Positions 15,801 through 33,800 of a stretch of 64,000 bases of DNA are shown here, piece after piece. The DNA comes from Paralichthys olivaceus (Eukaryota; Chordata; Actinopteri; Pleuronectiformes; Paralichthyidae), in assembly GCF_024713975.1 (NCBI RefSeq), contig NC_091095.1, positions 1,442,001 through 1,506,000 on the forward strand, written 5' to 3'. The stretch's first letter is position 1. Each line of letters opens with the position of its first letter. The notes beneath the pieces are model-generated. The model did no database searches. It saw only the letters and a program-made list of their open reading frames with translations, and had not been told where the DNA came from. Position numbers and translations under genes: made by a program.

Positions 15801-18800
15801 CAACCACTACCCCAACCACAACAACCACGACCCCAACTACAACAACCACTACTCCAACGACAACCACTACACCAACAACAACAACCACTACCCCAACTAC
15901 AACAACCACTGTTCCGACTACAACAACCACTACCCCAACCACAACAACCACTACTCCAACGACAACAACCACAACCACAACCACCACTGTTCCGACAACA
16001 ACAACCACTACCCCAACCACAACAACCACTACCCCAACTACAACAACCACTACCCCAACCACAACAACCACTACCCCAACTACAACAACCACTACTCCAA
16101 CTACAACAACCACTACCCCACCAACAACAACAACTACTACGCCAACCACAATAACCACTACCCCAACTACAACAACCACTACTCCAACGACAACAACCAC
16201 TACCCCACCAACAACAACAACCACTACCCCAACTACAACAACCACTACTCCAACGACAACAACCACTACCCCACCAACAACAACAACCACTACCCCAACC
16301 ACAACAACCACTACCCCAACTACAACAACAACTCCTCCAACTACAACAACAACTACTCCAACTACAACAACCACTACTCCAACCACAACAACCACTACCC
16401 CAACTACAACAACCACTACCCCAACTACAACAACCACTACCCCAACCACAACTACCACTACCCCAACCACAACAACCACTACCCCAACCACAACAACCAC
16501 TACCCCAACTACAACAACCACTACTCCAACCACAACAACCACTACCCCACCAACAACAACAACCACTACCCCAACCAAAACAACCACTACCCCAACCACA
16601 ACAACTACTACCCCAAATACAACAACCACTATTCCAACGACAACAACCACTACCCCACCAACAACAACAACCAGTACTCCAACGACAACAACCACTACCC
16701 CAACGACAACAACCACTACCCCAACAACAACAACAACAACCACTACCCCAACTACAACAACAACTACTCCAATGACAACAACCACTACTTCAACTACAAC
16801 AACCACTACTCCAACCACAACAACCACTACCCCAACCACAACAACCACTACCCCAACCACAACAACCACTACTCCCACGACAACCACTACATCGACCACA
16901 ACAACCACTACCCCAACTACAACAACCACTACTCCAACGACAACAACCACTACCCCAACTACAACAACCACTGTTCCGACTACAACAACCACTACCCCAA
17001 CCACAACAACCAGTACTCCAACGACAACAACCACTACCCCAACTACAACAACCACTGTTCCGACTACAACAACCACTACCCCAACCACAACAACCACTAC
17101 CCCAACTACAACAACAACTACTCCAACGACATCAACCACTACCCCAACTACAACAACCACTACTCCAACTACAACATCCACTACTCCAATTACAACCACG
17201 ACACCGACCACAACAACCACTACCCCAACTACAACAACCACTACCCCAACCACAACAACCACTACCCCAACCACAGCAACCACTACCCCAACCACAACAA
17301 CCACTGCCCCAACTACAACAACCACGATTCCAACGACAACAACCACTACCCCACAACCAACCACAACAACCACTACTCCAACGACAACAACCACAACCAC
17401 AACCACCACTGTTCCGACTACAACAACCACTACCCCAACCACAACAACCACTACCCCAACTACAACAACCACTACTCCAACGACAACAACCACTACTCCA
17501 ACTACAACAACCACTACTCCAACTACAACATCCACTACCCCAACCACAACAACCACCACCCCAACGACAACAACCACTACCCCAACCACAACAACCACTA
17601 CCCCAACTACAACAACCACTACTACGCCAACCACAATAACCACTATCCCAACTACAACAACAACTACTCCAACGACAACAACCACTACTTCAACTACAAC
17701 AACCACTACTCCAACCACAACAACCACTAACCCAACTACAACAACCACTACTCCAACGACAACAACCACTACCCCACCAACAACAACAACCACTACGCCA
17801 ACCACAATAACCACTACCCCAACTACAACAACTACTACTCCAACGACAACAACCACAACTTCAACTACAACAACCACTACTCCAACCACAACAACCACTA
17901 CTCCAACCACAACAACCACTACTCCAACCACAACAACCACTACCCCACCAACAACAACAACCACTACCCCAACCACAACAACAACTACTCCAACGACAAC
18001 AACCACTACCCCAACCACAACAACCACTACTCCAACTACAACAACCACTACTCCAACCACAACAACCACTACCCCAACGACAACAACCACTACCCCAACC
18101 ACAACAACCACTACCCCAACCACAACAACCACTACTCCAACAACAACAACCACTACCCCAACCACAACAACAACTACTCCAACTACAACAACCACTACTC
18201 CAACGACAACAACCACTACCCCAACCACAACAACCACGACCCCAACTACAACAACCACTACTCCAACGACAACCACTACACCAACAACAACAACCACTAC
18301 CCCAACTACAACAACCACTGTTCCGACTACAACAACCACTACCCCAACCACAACAACCACTACTCCAACGACAACAACCACAACCACAACCACCACTGTT
18401 CCGACAACAACAACCACTACCCCAACCACAACAACCACTACCCCAACTACAACAACCACTACCCCAACCACAACAACCACTACCCCAACTACAACAACCA
18501 CTACTCCAACTACAACAACCACTACCCCACCAACAACAACAACTACTACGCCAACCACAATAACCACTACCCCAACTACAACAACCACTACTCCAACGAC
18601 AACAACCACTACCCCACCAACAACAACAACCACTACCCCAACTACAACAACCACTACTCCAACGACAACAACCACTACCCCACCAACAACAACAACCACT
18701 ACCCCAACCACAACAACCACTACCCCAACTACAACAACAACTCCTCCAACTACAACAACAACTACTCCAACTACAACAACCACTACTCCAACCACAACAA

Positions 18801-21800
18801 CCACTACCCCAACTACAACAACCACTACCCCAACTACAACAACCACTACCCCAACCACAACTACCACTACCCCAACCACAACAACCACTACCCCAACCAC
18901 AACAACCACTACCCCAACTACAACAACCACTACTCCAACCACAACAACCACTACCCCACCAACAACAACAACCACTACCCCAACCAAAACAACCACTACC
19001 CCAACCACAACAACTACTACCCCAAATACAACAACCACTATTCCAACGACAACAACCACTACCCCACCAACAACAACAACCAGTACTCCAACGACAACAA
19101 CCACTACCCCAACGACAACAACCACTACCCCAACAACAACAACAACAACCACTACCCCAACTACAACAACAACTACTCCAATGACAACAACCACTACTTC
19201 AACTACAACAACCACTACTCCAACCACAACAACCACTACCCCAACCACAACAACCACTACCCCAACCACAACAACCACTACTCCCACGACAACCACTACA
19301 TCGACCACAACAACCACTACCCCAACTACAACAACCACTACTCCAACGACAACAACCACTACCCCAACTACAACAACCACTGTTCCGACTACAACAACCA
19401 CTACCCCAACCACAACAACCAGTACTCCAACGACAACAACCACTACCCCAACTACAACAACCACTGTTCCGACTACAACAACCACTACCCCAACCACAAC
19501 AACCACTACCCCAACTACTCCAACGACATCAACCACTACCCCAACTACAACAACCACTACTCCAACTACAACATCCACTACTCCAATTACAACCATGACA
19601 CCGACCACAACAACCACTACCCCAACTACAACAACCACTACCCCAACCACAACAACCACTACCCCAACCACAGCAACCACTACCCCAACCACAACAACCA
19701 CTGCCCCAACTACAACAACCACGATTCCAACGACAACAACCACTACCCCACAACCAACCACAACAACCACTACTCCAACGACAACAACCACAACCACAAC
19801 CACCACTGTTCCGACTACAACAACCACTACCCCAACCACAACAACCACTACCCCAACTACAACAACCACTACTCCAACGACAACAACCACTACTCCAACT
19901 ACAACAACCACTACTCCAACTACAACATCCACTACCCCAACCACAACAACCACCACCCCAACGACAACAACCACTACCCCAACCACAACAACCACTACCC
20001 CAACTACAACAACCACTACTACGCCAACCACAATAACCACTATCCCAACTACAACAACAACTACTCCAACGACAACAACCACTACTTCAACTACAACAAC
20101 CACTACTCCAACCACAACAACCACTAACCCAACTACAACAACCACTACTCCAACGACAACAACCACTACCCCACCAACAACAACAACCACTACCCCAACT
20201 ACAACAACCACTACTCCAATGACAACAACCACTACCCCACCAACAACAACAACCACTACCCCAACCACAACAACCACTACCCCAACTACAACAACAACTA
20301 CTCCAACTACAACAACTACTCCAACTACAACAACCACTACCCCACCAACAACAACAACTACTACGCCAACCACAATAACCATTACCCCAACCACAACAAC
20401 AACTACTCCAACTACAACAACCACTACTCCAACGACAACAACCACTACCCCAACCACAACAACCACGACCCCAACTACAACAACCACTACTCCAACGACA
20501 ACCACTACACCAACAACAACAACCACTACCCCAACTACAACAACCACTACTCCAACCACAACAACCACTACCCCAACCACAACAACCACTACCCCAACCA
20601 CAACAACCACTACTCCCACGACAACCACTACATCGACCACAACAACCACTACCCCAACTACAACAACCACTACTCCAACGACAACAACCACTACCCCAAC
20701 TACAACAACCACTGTTCCGACTACAACAACCACTACCCCAACCACAACAACCAGTACTCCAACGACAACAACCACTACCCCAACTACAACAACCACTGTT
20801 CCGACTACAACAACCACTACCCCAACCACAACAACCACTACCCCAACTACAACAACAACTACTCCAACGACATCAACCACTACCCCAACTACAACAACCA
20901 CTACTCCAACTACAACATCCACTACTCCAATTACAACCACGACACCGACCACAACAACCACTACCCCAACTACAACAACCACTACCCCAACCACAACAAC
21001 CACTACCCCAACCACAACAACCACTACCCCAACCACAACAACCACTACCCCAACCACAACTACCACTACCCCAACTACAACAACCACTACTCCAACGACA
21101 ACAACCACTACCCCACCAACAACAACAACCACTACCCCAACTACAACAACCACTACTCCAATGACAACAACCACTACCCCACCAACAACAACAACCACTA
21201 CCCCAACCACAACAACCACTACCCCAACTACAACAACAACTACTCCAACTACAACAACTACTCCAACTACAACAACTACTCCAACTACAACAACCACTAC
21301 TCCAATGACAACAACCACTACCCCACCAACAACAACAACCACTACCCCAACCACAACAACCACTAACCCAACCACAACAACAACTACTCCAACTACAACA
21401 ACCACTACTCCAACCATAACAACCACTACCCCAACGACAACAACCACTACCCCAACCACAACAACCACTACCCCAACCACAACAACCACTACTCCAACAA
21501 CAACAACCACTACTCCAACCACAACAACAACTACTCCAACTACAACAACCACTACTCCAACGACAACAACCACTACCCCAACCACAACAACAACTACTCC
21601 AACTACAACAACCACTACTCCAACGACAACAACCACTACCCCAACCACAACAACCACGACCCCAACCACAACAACCACTACCCCAACTACAACAACCAGT
21701 ACTCCAACGACAACCACTACACCAACAACAACAACCACTACCCCAACTACAACAACCACTGTTCCGACTACAACAACCACTACCCCAACCACAACAACCA

Positions 21801-24800
21801 CTACTCCAAAGACAACAACCACAACCACAACCACCACTGTTCCGACTACAACAACCACTACCCCAACCACAACAACCACTATTCCAACGACAACAACCAC
21901 TACCCCACCAACAACAACAACCAGTACTCCAACGACAACAACCACTACCCCAACGACAACAACCACTACCCCAACAACAACAACAACAACAACCACTACC
22001 CCAACTACAACAACAACTACTCCAATGACAACAACCACTACTTCAACCACAACAACCACTACCCCAACTACAACAACCACTACTCCAACGACAACAACCA
22101 CTACCCCACCAACAACAACAACCACTACCCCAACCACAACAACCACTACTCCAACGACAACAACCACTACCCCAACTACAACAACCACTGTTCCGACTAC
22201 AACAACCACTACCCCAACAACAACAACCACTACCCCAACCACAACAACAACTACCCTGACGACAACAACCACTACTCCAACGACAACCACTACACCGACC
22301 ACAACAACCACTGCCCCAACAACAACCACTGTTCCGACTACAACAACCTCTACCCCAACCACAACAACCACTACTCCAACGACAACCACTACACCGACCA
22401 CAACAACCACTACCCCAACTACAACAACCACTACTCCAACTACAACAACCACTACCCCACCAACAACAACAACTACTACGCCAACCACAATAACCACTAC
22501 CCCAACTACAACAACCACTACTCCAACCACAACAACCACTACCCCAACTACAACAACCACTACCCCAACTACAACAACCACTTCCCCAACCACAACTACC
22601 ACTACCCCAACCACAACAACCACTACCCCAACCACAACAACCACTACCCCAACTACAACAACCACTACTCCAACCACAACAACCACGACCCCACCAACAA
22701 CAACAACCACTACCCCAACCAAAACAACCACTACCCCAACCACAACAACTACTACCCCAAATACAACAACCACTATTCCAACGACAACAACCACTACCCC
22801 ACCAACAACAACAACCAGTACTCCAACGACAACAACCACTACCCCAACGACAACAACCACTACCCCAACAACAACAACAACAACCACTACCCCAACTACA
22901 ACAACAACTACTCCAATGACAACAACCACTACTTCAACTACAACAACCACTACTCCAACCACAACAACCACTACCCCAACCACAACAACCACTACCCCAA
23001 CCACAACAACCACTACTCCCACGACAACCACTACATCGACCACAACAACCACTACCCCAACTACAACAACCACTACTCCAACGACAACAACCACTACCCC
23101 AACTACAACAACCACTGTTCCGACTACAACAACCACTACCCCAACCACAACAACCAGTACTCCAACGACAACAACCACTACCCCAACTACAACAACCACT
23201 GTTCCGACTACAACAACCACTACCCCAACCACAACAACCACTACCCCAACTACAACAACAACTACTCCAACGACATCAACCACTACCCCAACTACAACAA
23301 CCACTACTCCAACTACAACATCCACTACTCCAATTACAACCACGACACCGACCACAACAACCACTACCCCAACTACAACAACCACTACCCCAACCACAAC
23401 AACCACTACCCCAACCACAGCAACCACTACCCCAACCACAACAACCACTGCCCCAACTACAACAACCACGATTCCAACGACAACAACCACTACCCCACAA
23501 CCAACCACAACAACCACTACTCCAACGACAACAACCACAACCACAACCACCACTGTTCCGACTACAACAACCACTACCCCAACCACAACAACCACTACCC
23601 CAACTACAACAACCACTACTCCAACGACAACAACCACTACTCCAACTACAACAACCACTACTCCAACTACAACATCCACTACCCCAACCACAATAACCAC
23701 CACCCCAACGACAACAACCACTACCCCAACCACAACAACCACTACCCCAACTACAACAACCACTACTACGCCAACCACAATAACCACTACCCCAACTACA
23801 ACAACAACTACTCCAACGACAACAACCACTACTTCAACTACAACAACCACTACTCCAACCACAACAACCACTACCCCAACGACAACAACCACTACCCCAC
23901 CAACAACAACAACCACTACCCCAACTACAACAACCACTACTCCAATGACAACAACCACTACCCCACCAACAACAACAACCACTACCCCAACCACAACAAC
24001 CACTACCCCAACTACAACAACAACTACTCCAACTACAACAACTACTCCAACTACAACAACCACTACCCCACCAACAACAACTACTACGCCAACCACAATA
24101 ACCACTACCCCAACTACAACAACAACTACTCCAACGACAACAACCACTACTTCAACTACAACAACCACTACTCCAACCACAACAACCACTACCCCAACTA
24201 CAACAACCACTACTCCAACGACAACAACCACTACCCCACCAACAACAACAACCACTACCCCAACTACAACAACCACTACTCCAATGACAACAACCACTAC
24301 CCCACCAACAACAACAACCACTACCCCAACCACAACAACCACTACCCCAACTACAACAACAACTACTCCAACTACAACAACTACTCCAACTACAACAACT
24401 ACTCCAACTACAACAACCACTACTCCAATGACAACAACCACTACCCCACCAACAACAACAACCACTACCCCAACCACAACAACCACTAACCCAACCACAA
24501 CAACAACTACTCCAACTACAACAACCACTACTCCAACCATAACAACCACTACCCCAACGACAACAACCACTACCCCAACCACAACAACCACTACCCCAAC
24601 CACAACAACCACTACTCCAACAACAACAACCACTACTCCAACCACAACAACAACTACTCCAACTACAACAACCACTACTCCAACGACAACAACCACTACC
24701 CCAACCACAACAACAACTACTCCAACTACAACAACCACTACTCCAACGACAACAACCACTACCCCAACCACAACAACCACGACCCCAACCACAACAACCA

Positions 24801-27800
24801 CTACCCCAACTACAACAACCAGTACTCCAACGACAACCACTACACCAACAACAACAACCACTACCCCAACTACAACAACCACTGTTCCGACTACAACAAC
24901 CACTACCCCAACCACAACAACCACTACTCCAAAGACAACAACCACAACCACAACCACCACTGTTCCGACTACAACAACCACTACCCCAACCACAACAACC
25001 ACTACCCCAACTACAACAACAACTACTCCAACGACAACAACCATTATTTCAACTGCAACAACCACGACACCGACCACAACAACCACTACCCCAACTACAA
25101 CAACCACTACCCCAACCACAAGAACCACTACCCCAACGACAACAACCACTACCCCAACCACAACAACAACTACTCCAACTACAACAACCACTACCCCACC
25201 AACAACAACAACCAGTACTCCAACGACAACAACCACTACCCCAACCACAACAACCACTACCCCAACGACAACAACCACAACAACCACTACCCCAACCACA
25301 ACAACCACTACCCCAACCACAACAACCACAACAACCACTACCCCAACCACAACAACCACTACTCCAACCACAACAACCACTACCCCACCAACAACAACAA
25401 CCACAACAACAACTACTCCAACCACAACAACCACTACTCCAACGACAACAACCACTACCCCAACCACAACAACCACTACTCCAACCACAACAACCACTAC
25501 CCCAACTACAACAACCACTACCCCAACAACAACAACCAATACCCCAACAACAACAACCACTACATCGACCACAACAACCACTTCCCCAACTACAACAACC
25601 ACTGTTCCGACTACAACAACCACTACCCCAACCACAACAACCACTACCCCAACTACAACAACAACTACTCCAACGACAACAACCATTATTTCAACTGCAA
25701 CAACCACGACACCGACCACAACAACCACTACCCCAACTACAACAACCACTACCCCAACCACAAGAACCACTACCCCAACGACAACAACCACTACCCCAAC
25801 CACAACAACAACTACTCCAACTACAACAACCACTACCCCACCAACAACAACAACCAGTACTCCAACGACAACAACCACTACCCCAACCACAACAACCACT
25901 ACCCCAACGACAACAACCACAACAACCACTACCCCAACCACAACAACCACTACCCCAACCACAACAACCACTACCCCAACCACAACAACCACTACTCCAA
26001 CCACAACAACCACTACCCCACCAACAACAACAACCACAACAACAACTACTCCAACCACAACAACCACTACTCCAACGACAACAACCACTACCCCAACCAC
26101 AACAACCACTACTCCAACGACAACAACCACTACCCCAACCACAACAACCACGACCCCAACCACACCAACCACTACTCCAACAACAACAACCACTACTCCA
26201 GCTACAACAACCACTACCCCACCAACAACAACAGCCAGTACCCCAACCACAACAACCACTACCCCAACTACAACAACCACTACCCCACCAACAACAACAA
26301 CCACCACCCCAACCACAACAACCACTACCCCACCAACAACAACAGCCAGTACCCCAACCACAACAACCACTACTCCAGCTACAACAACCACTACCCCACC
26401 AACCACAACAACCACTTCTCCAACTACAACAACCACTACTCAAACTACAACAACCATTACCCCACCAACAACAACAACCAGTACTCCAACGACAACAACC
26501 ACTACCCCAACCACAACAACCACTACTCCAACGACAACAACCACGACCCCAACCAAAACAACCACTATCCCACCAACAACAACAACCACTACCCCAACCA
26601 CAACAACCACTACCCCAACCACAACAACCACTACCCCAACCACAACAACCACTACCCCAACCACAACTACCACTACCCCAACTACAACAACAACTACTCC
26701 AACGACAACAACCACTACTTCAACTACAACAACCACTACTCCAACCACAACAACCACTACCCCAACTACAACAACCACTACTCCAAGGACAACAACCACT
26801 ACCCCACCAACAACAACAACCACTACCCCAACCACAACAACCACTACCCCAACTATAACAACCACTACCCCACCAACAACAACAACCAATACCCCAACAA
26901 CAACAACCACTACATCGACCACAACAACCACTTCCCCAACTACAACAACCACTGTTCCGACTACAACAACCACTACCCCACCAACCACAACAACCACTTC
27001 TCCAACTACAACAACCACTACTCAAACTACAACAACCACTACCCCACCAACAACAACAGCCAGTACCCCAACCACAACAACCACTAACCCAACTACAACA
27101 ACAACTACTCCAACGACAACAACCACTACTTCAACTGCAACAACCACTACTCCAACGACAACAACCACTACTCCAACTACAACATCCACTACTCCAATTA
27201 CAACCACGACACCGACCACAACAACCACTACCCCAACTACAACAACCACTACCCCAACCACAAGAACCACTACCCCAACGACAACAACCACTACCCCAAC
27301 CACAACAACAACTACTCCAACTACAACAACCACTACCCCACCAACAACAACAACCAGTACTCCAACGACAACAACCACTACCCCAACCACAACAACCACT
27401 ACCCCAACGACAACAACCACAACAACCACTACCCCAACGACAACAACCACTACCCCAACCACAACAACCACTACTCCAACCACAACAACCACTACCCCAC
27501 CAACAACAACAACCACTACCCCAACCACAACAACAACTACTCCAACGACAACAACCACTACTCCAACGACAACAACCACTACCCCAACCACATCAACCAC
27601 TACTCCAACGACAACAACCACTACCCCAACCACAACAACCACGACCCCAACCACAACAACCACTACTCCAATGACATCAACCACTACTCCAGCTACAACA
27701 ACCACTACCCCACCAACAACAACAACCAGTACCCCAACCACAACAACCACTACCCCAACTACAACAACCACTACCCCACCAACAACAACAACCACCACCC

Positions 27801-30800
27801 CAACCACAACAACCACTACTCCAGCTACAACAACCACTACCCCACCAACAACAACCACTACCCCAACCACAACAACCACTACCCCGACTACAACAACCAC
27901 TACTCCTACGACAACAACCACTACCCCACCAACAACAACAACCACTACCCCAACCACAACAACCACTACTCCAACTACAACAACCACTACTCAAACTACA
28001 ACAACCACTACCCCACCAACAACAACAACAACCAGTACTCCAACCACAACAACCACTACCCCAACCACAACAACCACTACTCCAACAACAACAACCACTA
28101 CTCCAACGACAACAACCACTACCCCAACCACAACAACCACTACCCCAACCACAACAACCACGACCCCAACCACAACAACCACTACCCCACCAACAACTTC
28201 AACCAGTACCCCAACCACAACAACCACTACCCCAACTACAACAACAACTACTCCAACGACAACAACCACTACTCCAACTACAACAACCACTACTCCAACT
28301 ACAACATCCACTACTCCAATTACAACCACGACAACGACCACAACAACCACTACCCCAACTACAACAACCACTACCCCAACTACAACAACCACTACCCCAA
28401 CCACAACTACCACTACCCCAACGACAACAACCACAACAACCACTACCCAAACTACAACAACCACTACTCCAACGAGAACAACCACTACCCCACCAACAAC
28501 AACAACCACTACCCCAACCACAACAACAACTACTCCAACGACAACAACCACTACTCCAACGACAAAAACCACTACCCCAACCACAACAACCACTACTCCA
28601 ACGACAACAACCACTACCCCAACCACAACAACCATGACCCCAACCACAACAACCACTACTCCAACAACAACAACCACTACTCCAGCTACAACAACCACTA
28701 CCCCACCAACAACAACAGCCAGTACCCCAACCACAACAACCACTACCCCAACTACAACAACCACTACCCCACCAACAACAACAACCACTACCCCAACCAC
28801 AACAACCACTACTCCAGCTACAACAACCACTACCCCACCAACCACAACAACCACTTCTCCAACTACAACAACCACTACTCAAACTACAACAACCACTACC
28901 CCACCAACAACAACAACCAGTACTCCAACGACAACAACCACTACCCCAACCACAACAACCACTACTCCAACGACAACAACCACGACCCCAACCAAAACAA
29001 CCACTACCCCACCAACAACAACAACCACTACCCCAACCACAACAACCACTACTCCAACCACAACAACCACTACTCCAACCACAACAACCACTACCCCACC
29101 AACAACAACAACCACTACCCCAACCACAACAACAACTACTCCAACTACAACAACCACTACTCCAACCACAACAACCACTACCCCAACAACAACAACCACC
29201 ACCCCAACCACAACAACCACTACTCCAGCTACAACAACCACTACCCCACCAACAACAACCACTACCCCAACCACAACAACCACTACCCCAACTACAACAA
29301 CCACTACTCCTACGACAACAACCACTACCCCACCAACAACAACAACCACTACCCCAACCACAACAACCACTACCCCAACTACAACAACAACTACTCCAAC
29401 GACAACAACCACTACTCCAACTACAACAACCAGTACTCCAACGACAACTACCACTACCCCACCAACAACAACAACCACTACCCCAACCACAACAACCACT
29501 ACCCCAACTACAACAACAACTACTCCAACGACAACAACCACTACTTCAACTACAACAACCACTACTCCAACTACAACATCCACTACTCCAATTACAACCA
29601 CGACACCGACCACAACAACCACTACCCCAACTACAACAACCACTACCCCAACCACAACTACCACTACCCCAACGACAACAACCACTACCCCAACTACAAC
29701 AACCACTACTCCAACGACAACAACCACTACCCCATCAACAACAACAACCACTGCGCCAACCACAACAAGCACTACCCCAACCACAACAACAACTACCCCG
29801 ACGACAACAACCACTACTCCAACGACAACTACTACACCGACCACAACAACCACTACCCCAACTACAACAACCACCACTCCGACGACAACAACCACTACCC
29901 CAACTACAACAACCTCTACTCCAAAGACAATAACCACTACCCCACCAACAACAACAACCAATACCCCAACCACAACAACCACTACTCCAACGACAACAAC
30001 CACTACCCCACCACCAACAACAACAACCAGTACTCCACCGACAACAACCACTACTTCAATTACAACAGCTACTACTCCAACAACCACTTCACCGACCACA
30101 ACAACCACTACCCCAACCACAACAACCACTACCCCAGCTACAACAACCACTGTTCCGACTACAACATCCACTACTCCAATTACAACCACGACACCAACCA
30201 CAACAACCACTACCCCAACTACAACAACCACTACTCCAACGACAACAACCACTACCCCATCAACAACAACAACCACTGCCCCAACCACAACAACCACTAC
30301 CCCAACCACAACAACCACTACCCCAACTACCACAACCACTACCCCAACTACAATAGTCGCTGTTCAAACTACAACAACCACTACTCCAACCACAACATCC
30401 ACTACTCCAACCACAACATCCACTACTCCAATTACAACCACGACCGCAACTACAACAACCACTACTCCAATGACAACAACCACTACCCCAACGACAACAA
30501 CCACTACTCCAACGACAACAACCACTACCCCAACCACAACAACCACGACCCCAACCACAACAACCAATACCCCACCAACAACTTCAACCAGTACCCCAAC
30601 CACAACAACCACTACCCCAACTACAACAACAACTACTCCAACGACAACAACCACTACTCCAACTACAACAACCACTACTCCAACTACAACATCCACTACT
30701 CCAATTACAACCACGACACCGACCACAACAACCACTACCCCAACTACAACAACCACTACCCCAACTACAACAACCACTACCCCAACCACAACTACCACTA

Positions 30801-33800
30801 CCCCAACGACAACAACCACTACCCCAACCACAACAACCACTACCCCAACTACAACAACCACTACTCCAACGACAACAACCACTACTCCAACGACAACAAC
30901 CACTACCCCACCAACAACAACAACCACTACCCCAACCACAACAACAACTACTCCAACGACAACAACCACTACTCCAACGACAACAACCACTACCCCAACC
31001 ACAACAACCACTACTCCAACGACAACAACCACTACCCCAACCACAACAACCATGACACCAACCACAACAACCACTACTCCAACAACAACAACCACTACTC
31101 CAGCTACAACGACCAGTACCCCACCAACAACAACAGCCAGTACCCCAACCACAACAACCACTACCCCAACTACAACAACCACTACCCCACCAACAACAAC
31201 AACCACCACCCCAACCACAACAACCACTACTCCAGCTACAACAACCACTACCCCACCAACCACAACAACCACTTCTCCAACTACAACAACCACTACTCAA
31301 ACTACAACAACCACTACCCCACCAACAACAACAACCAGTACTCCAGCTACAACAACCACTACCCCACCAACAACAACAGCCAGTACCCCAACCACAACAA
31401 CCACCACCCCAACCACAACAACCACTACTCCAGCTACAACAACCACTACCCCACCAACCACAACAACCACTTCTCCAACTACAACAACCACTACTCAAAC
31501 TACAACAACCACTACCCCACCAACAACAACAACCAGTACTCCAACGACAACAACCACTACCCCAACCACAACAACCACTACCCCAACGACAACAACCACA
31601 ACAACCACTACCCCAACGACAACAACCACTACCCCAACCACAACAACCACTACCCCAACCACAACAACCACTACTCCAACCACAACAACCACTACCCCAC
31701 CAACAACAACAACCACTACCCCAACCACAACAACAACTACTCCAACGACAACAACCACTACTCCAACGACAACAACCACTACCCCAACCACAACAACCAC
31801 TACTCCAACGACAACAACCACTACCCCAACCACAACAACCACGACCCCAACCACAACAACCACTACTCCAATGACATCAACCACTACTCCAGCTACAACA
31901 ACCACTACCCCAACTACAACAACAACCAGTACCCCAACCACAACAACCACTACCCCAACCACAACAACCACTACCCCAACTACAACAACCACTACCCCAC
32001 CAACAACAACAACCACCACCCCAACCACAACAACCACTACCCCACCAACAACAACAACCAGTACCCCAACCACAACAACCACTACCCCACCAACAACAAC
32101 AACCACCACCCCAACCACAACAACCACTACTCCAGCTACAACAACCACTACCCCACGAACCACAACAACCACTTCTCCAACTACAACAACCACTACTCAA
32201 ACTACAACAACCACTACCCCAACCACAACAACAACCAGTACTCCAACGACAACAACCACTACCCCAACCACAACAACCACTACTCCAACGACAACAACCA
32301 CGACCCCAACCAAAACAACCACTACCCCACCAACAACAACAACCCCTACCCCAACCACAACAACCACTACTCCAACCACAACAACCACTACCCCACCAAC
32401 AACAACAACCACTACCCCAACCACAACAACAACTACTCCAACTACAACAACCACTACTCCAACGACAACAACCACTACCCCAACCACAACAACCACTACC
32501 CCAACCACAACAACGACTACCCCAACCACAACAACCACTACCCCAACCACAACAACCACTACCCCAACTACAACAACCACTACTCCTACGACAACAACCA
32601 CTACCCCACCAACAACAACAACAACCACTACCCCAACCACAACAACCACTACCCCAACTACAACAACAACTACTCCAACGACAACAACCACTACTCCAAC
32701 TACAACAACCACTACTCCAACTACAACAACCAGTACTCCAACGACAACAACCACTACCCCACCAACAACAACAACCACTACCCCAACCACAACAACCACT
32801 ACCCCAACTACAACAACAACTACTCCAACGACAACAACCACTACTTCAACTACAACAACCACTACTCCAACTACAACAACCACTACTCCAACTACAACAT
32901 CCACTACTCCAATTAAAACCACGACACCGACCACAACAACCACTACCCCAACTACAACAACCACTACCCCAACCACAACTACCACTACCCCAACGACAAC
33001 AACCACTACCCCAACCACAACAACCACTACCCCAACTACAACAACCACTACTCCAATGACAACAACCACTACCCCATCAACAACAACAACCACTGCCCCA
33101 ACCACAACAACCACTACCCCAACCACAACAACAACTACCCCGACGACAACAACCACTACTCCAACGACAACTACTACACGGACCACAACAACCACTACCC
33201 CAACTACAACAACCACTACTCCAACGACAACCACTACACCGACCACAACAACCACTACCCCAACTACAACAACCACTACCCCAACTACAATAGTCGCTGT
33301 TCAAACTACAACAACCAGTACTCCAACCACAACATCCACTACTCCAACCACAACAACTACTACCCCAACATCAACAACCACCACGCCAACTACAACAACC
33401 ACTACTCCAATGACAACAACCACTACCCCAACGACAACAACCACTACTCCAACGACAACAACCACTACCCCAACTACAACAACCACTACCCAAACCACAA
33501 CCACTACGCCAACTACAACAACCACTACTCCAATGACAACAACCACTACCCCACCAACAACAACAACCACTACCCCAACCACAACAACCACGACCCCAAC
33601 GACAACAACCACTACCCCACCAACAACAACAACCAATACCCCAACCACAACAACCACTACTCCAACGACAACAACCACTACCCCACCACCAACAACAACA
33701 ACCAGTACTCCACCGACAACAACCACTACTTCATTTACAACAACCACTACCCCACCAACAACAACAACCACTACCCCAACCACAACAACCACTACCCCAA

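Noticed and set aside
2932-26436. A 7,834-codon valine/glycine open frame on the minus strand, and many shorter ones to 54 kb
   Set aside because: The reverse complement of an ACN/CCN repeat lacks TAA/TAG/TGA in this phase by composition. It has no start context, domain or sensible ends, and it breaks wherever the ATAG of the I-(V/A)-A-V-Q island appears.
25691-26443. Cys/Trp/Gly-rich minus-strand frames that look like cysteine-rich proteins
   Set aside because: A third-phase shadow of the same repeat; cysteine spacing simply follows the 21-bp unit.
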